From NCBI GenBank assembly GCA_037893225.1, contig JAZGUH010000197.1, positions 744,001 through 808,000 on the forward strand: 64,000 bases of DNA, in the 5' to 3' direction. This stretch comes from Hippasteria phrygiana. Its lineage: Eukaryota; Echinodermata; Asteroidea; Valvatida; Goniasteridae. Made by a program: the position numbers and the translations under genes. Under the pieces are notes generated by a model. It searched no databases and was not told where the DNA came from. It worked only from the letters and a program-made list of their open reading frames with translations. This document shows positions 55,645-64,000 of the stretch, piece by piece (position 1 is the first letter of the stretch; every line of letters begins with the position of its first letter).

Positions 55645-56105
55645 ACAAATTTGTGACCCGCTCCAGAAAACGGTGATATAAGTCGCGCTATGCATTTACG
55701 TGTAGTGGCCCTTTCAACGTTGAGAGGGTAAACATTTTTGTCAGAATTTATTTTTTGTATTTGTCTTTAATGACATCTTAAATATCTAAAGTTTCAGGTT
55801 TGGTGCACAACAATGTTGATTTCAGTGAATAAAGTGAAAAAATAACCTTTTTAGAGTGCATTGTTCCATTGCATTGTATTAGAACTAGCTATTTCAAAGC
55901 CTGTTTTCTCTGTTGTGTCATTTGAACTCCATAGAACTAATTAATATGCAAAAACGCGATATCTCCAGAACGGAAAGGGCTTTTGAGCTCTGTCATGTAC
56001 CAAATGAAAGCTTACATTGCGGGCTTTCCAAACATGCATGGAACTCATTTTTCATATTTTGCGACATAATATACCTTTTTCCAGAGCGGGTCACATTTAG
56101 TGTTT
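55645..56105. mobile_element. MITE with TGTGACCCGCTC ends
   Basis: caaatttgtgacccgctcca at 55648 is inverted at about 56085-56103 (ccagagcgggtcacatttag). It lies in the intron or insertion between the last two nuclease blocks. It has no coding capacity. Confidence 0.6.
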
Positions 56106-57204
56106 TGTATGTTTTTGTAATTTGCAATGTCGAACGTTCCGTAAATCAAGTAAAAATAAGACTCAAAAGGCAATCTTACCAAACTTAATTGTGCAGACAG
56201 AGCCACCTCATTTTCCATCGCCCAAATGTGGCCTCTATCTTCTGTCGAGTCCTGCGATGATGCCTGTTAAAACGCACTTCCGCTTGATCTTGTGGGTCGG
56301 GTACAGGCGTTAAGAGCCAATTGCGCAACGGATAGGCGCTATCGCCAAGAAGGTATGAGTCTTCACCGATTAGGCCATTCTGGAATTCATGGTTGAGGTA
56401 ACAGTTTTCCCATATAAATGCATCGTGCGTGGAACCGGGCCATTGCACAACAATGTTCGTGAATTTCAAGTCGTGGGAACATATTCCTTGAATATTGATT
56501 GCATGGAACTGCTTTCGACAAACGTATGCATCTTCATCTCGAGCCGGCATTTTGATTGGAATTAAACTTTCTTCCTCTATTCTTACGTAAGAAAGTACAT
56601 TTCTATTCTATTTTTCCTATAGGGTGAACAAAGACATGAATAAGTGACAAAGAGGACACAATGTTTGAACTGTTGGTAGGGTCGTGAGTGAGCCGTACAG
56701 TTGATAACGCCAAAGAAAGGGAATGCGTTGGGGTTGTGGCAAAAAATACCACGAATGCAACTTTTGGGAGCTGTAATCTGGTATGAAAAACCAATTCAAG
56801 AAGAAAAATGGCGATGAGCCGATAAGCCTCATTATTGGCTAAAACCGTTCGTCAAGGAACGGGACCTATACAAAGAGGTCTGATAAGTTTGCACCGCATC
56901 ATAGGCACTTTTGGCAATAGCCAAGGGCAGAGCAACAAAAGCTCTTTTTTGCCTCTCTGGGGGGATAATTGTGGTCGATTCGCAATGCTAATGACAACAA
57001 ATTCGGTGATTTACTGAAAATTGAATCGGCGGTAATAGAGGGTGGTGTGAATGAAATGTTCAACAATCGCCAATCGTGAATAGAGCTGTGCAAATGGTTG
57101 CCTTCAGGGCAAATCGAGGGCCAAAAGAACGCATAAGTCCATTTTGGAACAATAAGGGTACCGATACCGTGACATTTCGATAGGTATTTCATAGTATGTA
57201 CGAT

Positions 57205-57231
57205 GAGAGAAACGGGGGCGGGGGGGGGGGG
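57205..57231. repeat. G-rich run in DIRS-B
   Basis: cgggggcggggggggggggg interrupts the RNase H end segment; on the coding strand it encodes a proline run. Confidence 0.8.
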
Positions 57232-57703
57232 GGCACAAATAATTATTATCTGCGGACCAATCTTGACAAAATGCGTCCACTCCTGCCAAATTTAGGCACC
57301 AAAACCTGGAATTAAATCTTTGCGTTTTACGTGTAGTTGACGAAGCGAAGCGATCGAATGAATGTGGTCCCCAAAGTTTGTCAATAAGAACGAATGTAGA
57401 TTGGTCAATTGACCAATCGTCGTAATCGCTTACTCTACTGATGCTGTCTGCAATGGTATTTAGATTATGAGGGACCCATTCGGGAAGAATGACAATATTG
57501 TACTCTAAACACAAAGAGAAAATGGACAGAGCCAGGTCGTGTAAATCCGATTTCGTGCTACCATATGGGCAAGAATGCCGGGGACATTGGCGTTGTCGGT
57601 GTACCATCTAACCTTCTCGTGCGCTAATTCGTCGCGCAGTTCTAATAGTATTCTGTGGACGGCTGCTAGCTCCCGCCAAGTGGAGCTATGCGACTGTTCA
57701 ATT

Positions 57704-58118
57704 AGCCTTTTAGAGGTATGGCGGACACAATAGGAGGGCGCTATTTTATTTGGGTATAAATACACAGTATTTGTATTTTATGTGTGTAAATAGGTACAGG
57801 AAGGGGTGTGTATTTATTGTTTAGTTTTAGCTTAATTTATTATTTATTCATTTATATGTGCGTGTGTGTGTGTATGTATGTATGTATGTATATATATATA
57901 TATATTTATGTTTATTTTAAATTAATGTTTTGTTAAATTGTTAAAGGTGTGAACTATTTTGTATGTACATATTTGTTATATTTTTTAAAGATCTCATACC
58001 CAATGTTCATATGGGTCGAAGATGTAAATAAACTCTAAACTCTAAACTCTAAACTCTAAACTCTAAACCCAAATCAAATAGCGCCCTCCTATTGTGTCCG
58101 CCATACCTCTAAAAGGCT
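57704..58118. mobile_element. 415-bp inverted-repeat element with AATT flanks and (CTCTAAA)n
   Basis: Inverted ends of ~52 bp (AGCCTTTTAGAGGTATGGCG) are flanked by AATT (57700-57703, 58119-58122). The interior has tg/ta microsatellites (57860-57905) and five to six ctctaaa units (58031-58066). It interrupts DIRS-B RNase H, whose frame rejoins when it is removed. No gene. Confidence 0.8.
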
Positions 58119-60842
58119 AATTGTGGACCATGAGCCGCGAATATTCAATGAGGGGGAGCCCGCAACGTGGCCGCCGTAACCAGTGTCGCTTGCGTCCGAA
58201 TACACTGAGCGAGAAGGGGTGTGTTGGTGCTTGATTGAAAACCCGTTGTAAGTGTCGAGATTGGCACGCCAAAAAATTAGCTCCGATTCTACCAGAGTCG
58301 AAATAATAACGGGGTCGTCCCAAAAATGCCTAGCTTCGATAGATCGGTACGTGGCACGCGTCATAAGGCGGGTAACTGGGCCTAAAGCCAGGGTCATGGA
58401 GATAAGCTTGCCTGTGACGCGGGCTAGTGATCTAGCTTGAATGGGTTGGGAAAGGCAATGTTTGGACAAAATATCGTCAATAGTTTGTGCAAGCTTGCCG
58501 ACTTTAGTAGGTGGTACCGTGAATTTCATGGTAGGGGAGTCGATAACGAGACCGAGAAATTTAATAGTCGTGTTAGGCCACCATGAGCACTTTGTTTTAC
58601 TGGGTACAAAACCACTGAGAGTCAGGGATTCTTGCACGGTGAGGGAGTTACGCAATGCGGAATGTAGGTTGGGCGAAATTATTAAGCCGTCGTCGATGTA
58701 GACAAAGGAAGCAATGCCTTGTGCGCGCCAGTGGTAAACTAGGGGCCTAGTGAGCTTAGTGAATAAATAACATGCGCTGGATAGGCCGAAGGGTAAAACG
58801 CGGAATACGAAGTATTTGGTGAGATTGTTGTCAAATTGCCCAAAAAAACCAAGAAATTTCTGGTGGGGAGGGAAGATATCTACGTTGTGGTAGCCGGACT
58901 CCAAATCAAAACTAAAATAATACTGGTTGTAGTCGAGGACTTAAGATAGGGCCTATGTGTTTGAGATCCTCGTACTTGAATTTGGCCTTAAATATGAATT
59001 GATTGGGATGCCGCAGATCGAGGACTAATCTAAGCTTTTTTCCTTTGGCAACGGTTAAAGGATTGCAGCAGTAAGGCGGTGCGTCAACTTCCGAGATGCA
59101 TTGTTTTTGCAAGAGCTCTGAAATGGCCGATGTAACGTAATCAGGATGGTCGAAGCTGGACCTGTTGTTTTTGGCAAAAAATGGAGGCGGGGTAAAAACA
59201 AAAGGGAATATATATTCCGAATCGATAACATCAATGAGAAATTGGTTGGCTCTCAAAACGTTTTTCCAATAAGGCAAATGGGCTTTCAATTTACCTTTTA
59301 CTCCTTCGGGGGGATTGGTGTCGCCTTGACTGTGGTCCCACTCTCTAGTTCCCATCGGCTGGTCTGGTTCCTTGTTGGCGCGGGGAGTGCCCGGAGGGGA
59401 GGGCAGGCTGAACGGACGTGGCCGTGGATGCCGCATTGAAAGCAAATGCGGTTGTCGAATGTGCCTCGGTAGGGACGAAAAAGTGGCTGGCGCTGAGGAG
59501 CAGGAACAAAAGTATATGAAGCCTTGGTGGAAAAGTGTGGCATAAGGGGAGCGAATCTGCTGTGTGTAGGACGCTTATCTTGGGGGTCGGTTTCTTTGAA
59601 GGTGCTGATGCCTTCTCGGCTTTCTTGATCCGCTTTTCATCACCGGAGTCGGAAGCCAACACGTCGGCCGAGCTCTGATCTGTCGGCCAGTCGAATCAGT
59701 TTCTGCCGCTCCTGTATAGTTTTGATGGCGTTGTTGAGATTAGCTTAAGCAGTCAATATCCAAAGATTCAATACCCTGTAGAGCAGCTTCGATGAAGGAC
59801 AAGACTTTTTCGCAGTGCTCGAATTGCTGCTTGTTTCCCTCTCTCTTGAAGGTAGGAATCGCCGATGAGAGGCGCTGCTTTTTGCATGCGCTTTCGACGC
59901 GAGAGTCCAGGGAGTTGGTTATTTGGCCTGCAAGACCTCCTGGTTCCTGTCTTCTGACATTGTAGGCCTAAATTGAAGGCGGCGGCTTAACGACTTGACG
60001 TAATACTAGTGGTGTACGGTAAGGTTGACTGCTTGACCAAGAATGAGCTTGGACGGGGCCAAGTATATCCTTATACAATGCGTTGGTTGCGCAACAGTGC
60101 ATTTTATGCAAATGCCTCGCACCTGCCGTGCGAAAACGAATAGAAATTTCACTTCCATCCACACATCCCACCACATTCGGTATTCTATGACGATTTTGGT
60201 AAAAGCCTTCCTTTAGTATGTCCTGACTTTCTAAATCTCTTGGGAAAGTAATAATTTTCGGACACTTCCTTTGGAGTGCAGTTTCAACACGTATTACAAT
60301 TCTTGAAACTGATGGTTGGCTGATTCCACTCAAGTCCCCACAGACAAGTTGAAAATTTCCGATGGCAAAGTATCTCAATGCACACAGAATCTGCAAGGAT
60401 GCCGGTATGGCCCGCAATCTCCGGGCGGGATGTGCTACCTAATCGTTGATTAGTTCGATTACTTGTAAGATAACATGCCGAGGCATTCTATATACCTTTT
60501 CAGGAGTTCCTCATCGTTGTAAAAATCTAGTGGCTGGAACCGGTCACGGAAAACCCGCTGGCGCTGAAGAGCACGTTGTTCAACTTCCTGATTCAAAAAT
60601 ACCGCTATGAGTGCCGCCATTTTGACGCTCGAGACAATCCACGCAAGTTGCGGGATGTTTACGGGACGTCTGGAGGTCCCGCAAATTTCCGGGTGGTTTA
60701 CGGGCACACGCATATTTAAGGTGTTTCGTGAATTACCCGCAAGTGCTTACGGGAGGGTTGAGAAACTTATCTGTGATAATCACAATTTGAGCAGCAACAA
60801 ATTCGTAGCTTATAAACAAAGCCTTGTCTTTAAACAAATCTT

Positions 60843-61045
60843 AAACGTAAGACACCGTCAGTCTTTTTGAGCGCAAGCAAATAATACGGCTAAAGCGGGG
60901 TACAGTCACTACATAGATTTACAATAGAAACTACGTAGGATTTGAAAGGCTTATCCGTAGGGTACCGTCAGTCTTTAGAATTTGGAACGCAAGAAAACAA
61001 TAAGGTTAAGGCGGGGTACGCTTACACTTACAATAGAAACAATAG
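60843..61045. repeat. Two ~110-bp tandem units
   Basis: accgtcagtcttt, gcggggtac and tacaatagaaac occur in the same order at 60854-60931 and 60966-61042. Confidence 0.7.
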
Positions 61046-61049
61046 GGTA

Positions 61050-62010
61050 TACTGGGGCAAGATGGGACACGCTATTGTTTTTGTGCTATAACTGTAATAT
61101 TGCACTTTAAAGTATACAGGGGGTAGGCCTAGTCTTAAATGAAAAGATGCATATATTTTTACCATCATGTGTTTTTCAAATTTAGCTTCGGTTAGAAATA
61201 GTTTAATTTTAGCGCATTTTCTAATTTTTTGCAAATGTCGCATTTTACCCCGCAAAATGGGGCAAGATGGGACGCCTGCAGTTACAGGATGCAGTATATA
61301 TAATGTGCACATATATTAACAGTGTACACGTAACGGTTCAAGATTTGGGACTTTCAAAAAGCAATTAGATAAACATCACAAAACAGACAAACTTCATTTA
61401 GCAACTTTTTAAAAAGCATTTTTGTTCGATATAATCCAACATCATTTTGAAAAACATTTCAGTCACTACTATACCAAAAAGTCAACATCTTTTTCAAATT
61501 CAATGTTTACTATGAAAACACTGGTTTAATGTTAAATCTTGAAGCATGAAAATTGTATACATTTTTTTCAAAAGCATTTCTTCATAACAAACATAATTTT
61601 GCACATTTTAGTTAAATCCATAATAAAAAGCAAAATGTTTTTGTGAAAGAATTAGCTCCATGCATGTAGAATTAAATTAAAACAATTTTGTTGCTGTATT
61701 TGTGGGGTAAGATGTGACACTTTTTATACAATTGGGGCAAAACGGGCCAAAAATTACAACGATAAACAACAGCTACTAATAAAGTGTTTGATTCTTTTTG
61801 TTTCTTTCTCGCTCTCTTTTTATCTAACACAGGTTGATCAATTTTGTTTTTAAATCAGAAGTACTAGTTTCAAACAGAAATTAGCTGGTTGTATTCAAGA
61901 TTCAAAACTGTCCCATTTTCCCAATATAAATGATTCTGTATATTAAAATCAATATGTTTGTCCCAATTAGCCCCAAAGATAAACACGATTGAGGCAATAT
62001 GGGACATTTT
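61050..62010. repeat. AT-rich repeat with GGGGCAAGATGGGAC words
   Basis: ggggcaagatgggac occurs at 61053 and 61259, with variants at 61704, 61732 and 61992 and inverted forms near 61909 and 61957. The composition between them is AT-rich and non-coding. It looks like an old non-autonomous element family; limits uncertain. Confidence 0.5.
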
Positions 62011-62539
62011 GAAAAAACAGCGGCAAATACAACTAGTCGGCCATGTTCGGCCTTACAATGTCGAAACATGAAAGCTATATCTGGACAACTATCCCACAAC
62101 GGGATCCGTTCCAACACTAGATCACAATCATAGCGTGCACAGATCTTTGACTTCTTATGAAACTGGTTCACAGGAAAAATGTACCGTCAACCTTTGATTC
62201 CGTGTACGCACGTTGTGACTCGCCACCTAGTCTTGGTTCCAAGACGTCCTTAGCAGTGCGACGTAAAGCGCGCACGGCCGGCCGACAGCGCCCTCTCGCT
62301 ACACACACACACACGCCAAGGCCAAATCGCTACCCCCGTCTTGGGAATTTCGCAAGTTCTGCTCGCGAAATCGCGAGCAGAACTGTGTGGCATTTGCATG
62401 CGCGTGTGACGTAGCTGCATTATCGCATGTAAATAGCCAACACTCACTAGTCTAGTTTCTGTACTCACGTCGGGTTTACGTGTACGTACGTATGGACGTG
62501 CATCGCAGTACCAAGCCATTAGTTGTTTGTTGGAAAAAA

Positions 62540-62988
62540 ATGTCTGACCGCGTGGACCAAGCGATCGATTTTACAGCAAAAAAACTGGGCTTTGGAAAGC
62601 TAAAATGTCAGACCAGTGCCATTCATCAATTTGTACATGGCCATGATTTGTTTGTTAATTTACCAACGGGATTTGGCAAGAGTGTAATTTTTCAAGCTGC
62701 TCCATGCATTGGTCTTAGATTTCTTGAACGAAGCATGGAGGTGTTTCCTACCTCCATGAACGAAGTAACCGAATGCAAACAGGAGAAAACGCTGATTATT
62801 GTCGTCGTGCCATTGAAAGCTCTGGCCGTTGATCAGTTACATCGTGCTGAACATCTGGGACTGAAATTGGCAGAGATAACGTCTGATATTCCAGATCACA
62901 TACAATTTTTTTTTGGAACAATCCGAAGATTTCTCAATCCTGTTTGCCAGTCCAGAATCACTCTGCTCAGAACGTTAACTGACTAGTA
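62540..62988 (+). pseudogene. RecQ-like helicase N-terminal fragment (Walker A)
   Basis: An ATG at 62540 opens MSDRVDQAIDFTAKKLGF, a Q-motif-like KLKCQTSAIHQF, Walker A LPTGFGKSVIFQAA (about 62660-62700) and motif Ia-like VVVPLKALAVDQL. A frameshift falls at a nine-T run (62906-62914), after which another frame gives FSILFASPESLCSER, again RecQ-like, then a stop. A donor-like gtaagt follows at about 62990. Motifs II-VI are missing. The fragment looks copied from genomic DNA of a helicase gene and is enclosed by the inverted repeats of 62228-63427. Confidence 0.8.
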
Positions 62989-63325
62989 AGTTATTACTTA
63001 AACATGAGTTTCCTCCAGTGCGCAAGCGCGATTATTCGTTTGCCCCGCCTGTTAAATTATGCATAAGCAGGTCGCGCGAGCTCCCTTGCGAAATACCCAA
63101 GACGTTCTTAGCGATTTGGCCTTGGCGTGTGTGTGTGTGAGTTTGTATATACCGGCAATCGTGGACCTAGGACAAAAGAATTCGAGCGTAGACAAAGGGG
63201 TCCACGTTTGACCTAACGTCCACGATTGAAAATCGTGTACAAAACCAATGGGAGGCCTTCCGAAAAAGTTAGAACAAAAGAGGAACAATGGGAGGTCCAC
63301 GATTGCACCCGTTTACATGACTTTG

Positions 63326-63327
<2 letters not shown>

Positions 63328-63360
<33 letters not shown>
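63328..63360. repeat. (GT)n microsatellite
   Basis: Uninterrupted gt repeats of ~33 bases mark the split in the right inverted repeat. The left arm has the matching (ca)n at 62301-62315. Confidence 0.95.
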
Positions 63361-63362
<2 letters not shown>

Positions 63363-63459
63363 CTAGAGGGCGCTGCCGTGCGCGCTGTACGTCGCACCGC
63401 GCTAAGGACGTCTTGGAACCAAGACTACTCGCCACCGTGCATCCACGCATTTTTGTATC

Positions 63460-63605
63460 GCTATGCGTGTCTTGGTTCAAGACGTTGTTACGTACGTATA
63501 TACGCGATAACCGGCCGCCGCGAGAGGGCGTTATCACGACAACCTATTAATAGCCACGAACCGATAGTAACAACGTCTTGGGAATTTCGTAAAATCTCCC
63601 CCCGA
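63460..63605. mobile_element. Short relative of the 62228 element
   Basis: gtcttggttcaagacgttg at 63469 and aacgtcttgggaatttcgta near 63572 match blocks of the left TIR of 62228-63427. It is probably a separate deleted copy. Confidence 0.45.
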
Positions 63606-63773
63606 AAAATGAGGGAAACTAGTGCGCATGCGCAATTCTGTATGAAAATAAGGAACATTTTCTCTTAACGCACGCGCACATACGAAGAAGAGCTGCCTCG
63701 AAGTTGCACAATAGTCTGGTAGCTATCTATACTACTGGCCAAAGGGGCGCTGGTAAGTTCGCGATCGAAGCTG

Positions 63774-63837
63774 CTATGCTTTGCATTGCAGGCAGCCGGC
63801 CGGCCGGCCGGCCGGCTGCCTGCAATGCAAAGCATAG
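63774..63837. repeat. 64-bp perfect palindrome
   Basis: ctatgctttgcattgcaggc followed by agccggccggcc and the exact complement with no spacer. The centre is a run of alternating ccgg. It would form a 32-bp hairpin stem. Confidence 0.95.
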
Positions 63838-64000
63838 GAGATATGGAGTGCGTCTCAGTATCTTTGTGAACTGTGTGAATCGAATCACCAGAGTACGACA
63901 ATCTCCGTTTTCCCCGGCCGTAAAGACTAGGGCCTCGTGAGCTATTTGTTTTATTATTATCACGGCCTTTTTTATTTTATATCTAAATCAAATCACTCAA

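Larger units (their letters stand above)
57104..59543 (-). pseudogene. DIRS-B gag end, reverse transcriptase and RNase H
   Basis: Gag ends with one knuckle, CFQCGIHGHVRSAC (about 59445). RT begins KGKLKAHLPYWKNVLRANQF, with NPLTVAKGKKLRLVLDLRHP (about 59060), then after a frame change near 58910 VLPFGLSSACYLFTKLTRPL and ASFVYIDDGLIIS (about 58690). RNase H: SVYSDASDTGYGGHVAGS (about 58190), then past the insertion STWRELAAVHRIL, VRWYTDNANVPGIL, NLNTIADSISRV and SFDRFASSTTRKTQRFNSRF. Catalytic aspartates are intact. Three frame breaks inactivate it. Confidence 0.9.
56570..60140 (-). mobile_element. DIRS-B: DIRS-like retroelement inside HARBI1-like gene
   Basis: HARBI1-like coding stops after GSEISI (about 60145) and resumes after about 56565. 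Between them, on the minus strand, lie a CCHC gag end, RT, RNase H and the region that normally precedes the recombinase. I find neither a tyrosine recombinase nor clear terminal repeats, so the class rests on RT/RNase H similarity to DIRS-A. A 415-bp inverted-repeat element is inserted in its RNase H. Confidence 0.75.
55051..60620 (-). pseudogene. HARBI1-like DDE nuclease, split by insertions
   Basis: The start at 60620 gives MAALIAVFLNQEVEQRAL and RVFRDRFQPLDFYNDEELL. After a frameshift and a stop (60420-60470) comes IPASLQILCALRYFAIGNFQ, QPSVSRIV and then VVGCVDGSEISI (first aspartate, near 60160). DIRS-B interrupts here. At 56560 the frame resumes: DEDAYVCRKQFHAINIQG, WPGSTHDAFI, LLGDSAYPL (second aspartate) and RQKIEATFGRWKMRW (glutamate). 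A second gap (about 55296-56185) has splice-like edges, so may be an intron with a MITE inside. The end SGGALTLRPERCCKIIVATA lies at 55051-55290. Confidence 0.85.
53160..60740. mobile_element. PIF/Harbinger transposon with Myb-like and HARBI1-like genes
   Basis: A Myb/SANT-like gene on plus and a HARBI1-like nuclease on minus converge between weak inverted ends (gtattcacaaaacaccctta near 53164; ggtgtttcgtgaattac near 60720). This two-gene convergent layout is the hallmark of animal Harbingers. The nuclease gene is split by DIRS-B and by a smaller insertion or intron. Ends and target duplication are not certain because sequence next to them is repetitive. Confidence 0.7.
62228..63427 (+). mobile_element. 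Pack-MULE-like element (1.2 kb) with 9-bp TSD and helicase fragment
   Basis: Inverted repeats start TAGTCTTGGTTCCAAGACG at 62228 and end in the complement at 63427. The pairing continues inward for ~140 bp on the left (to about 62366), matching 63340-63427 and then 63080-63140; the right arm is split by a ~185-bp insertion at its (GT)n. CTCGCCACC is perfectly duplicated (62219-62227, 63428-63436). Long TIRs plus 9-bp duplication fit Mutator-like elements. Between them is only a helicase gene fragment. Confidence 0.75.

Noticed and set aside
55296..56185. Certain insertion in the HARBI1-like gene
   Set aside because: The borders look like a splice donor and acceptor, so an intron harbouring a MITE is equally likely; not called as a separate insertion.

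Overview
This window looks like repeat-dense nuclear DNA from an animal, most likely a marine invertebrate deuterostome. An echinoderm is my best guess, but this is inference from style only: CsRn1-like and Mag/SURL-like gypsy elements, DIRS elements, PIF/Harbinger and Tc1/mariner-like transposons, TTAA-flanked MITEs and frequent taggcctac strings. No bacterial genes, rRNA genes, CRISPR arrays or complete host genes are visible. Almost everything I can name is a transposable element, usually broken.

Layout. 1-10.3 kb: a CsRn1-like gypsy remnant (Gypsy-A, + strand) cut by four later insertions, including a near-complete minus-strand gypsy (Gypsy-B, 3784-9723). 10.4-16.3 kb: a Harbinger-type non-autonomous element with another one nested in it, then a Tc1/mariner/IS630-type transposon (decayed transposase, 13498-14581) inserted in an older relative with the same ends. 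16.1-22.3 kb: a Mag-like gypsy (Gypsy-C, + strand) flanked by a 329-bp direct duplication. 22.3-25.5 kb: MITEs. 25.5-29.3 kb: a deleted DIRS element containing a genomic fragment of a THAP-domain gene. 29.5-47.5 kb: mostly non-coding MITEs, foldback elements, SINEs, tandem repeats and homopolymer tracts, with one candidate host exon (signal peptide, minus strand, 30266-30173) and a RecQ-like helicase remnant (45.6-46.0 kb). 47.5-53.1 kb: Gypsy-D (minus strand), which has lost protease, RT and RNase H but keeps a long integrase ORF with a zinc-finger-bearing C-terminal extension. 53.2-60.7 kb: a Harbinger element with its classical pair (Myb-like protein on +, HARBI1-like nuclease on -), the nuclease gene split by a second DIRS element. 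60.8-64 kb: repeats, a 1.2-kb element with ~140-bp inverted ends and a perfect 9-bp target duplication carrying a RecQ-like helicase fragment (Pack-MULE-like), and a 64-bp perfect palindrome.

The genes do not form a pathway. The window is a record of nested insertions, and relative ages can be read from which element interrupts which. The observations most worth following are the 329-bp duplication around Gypsy-C, the helicase-carrying 9-bp-TSD element, the Gypsy-D integrase extension, and the THAP fragment inside the DIRS element. All coordinates and comparisons were made by eye.
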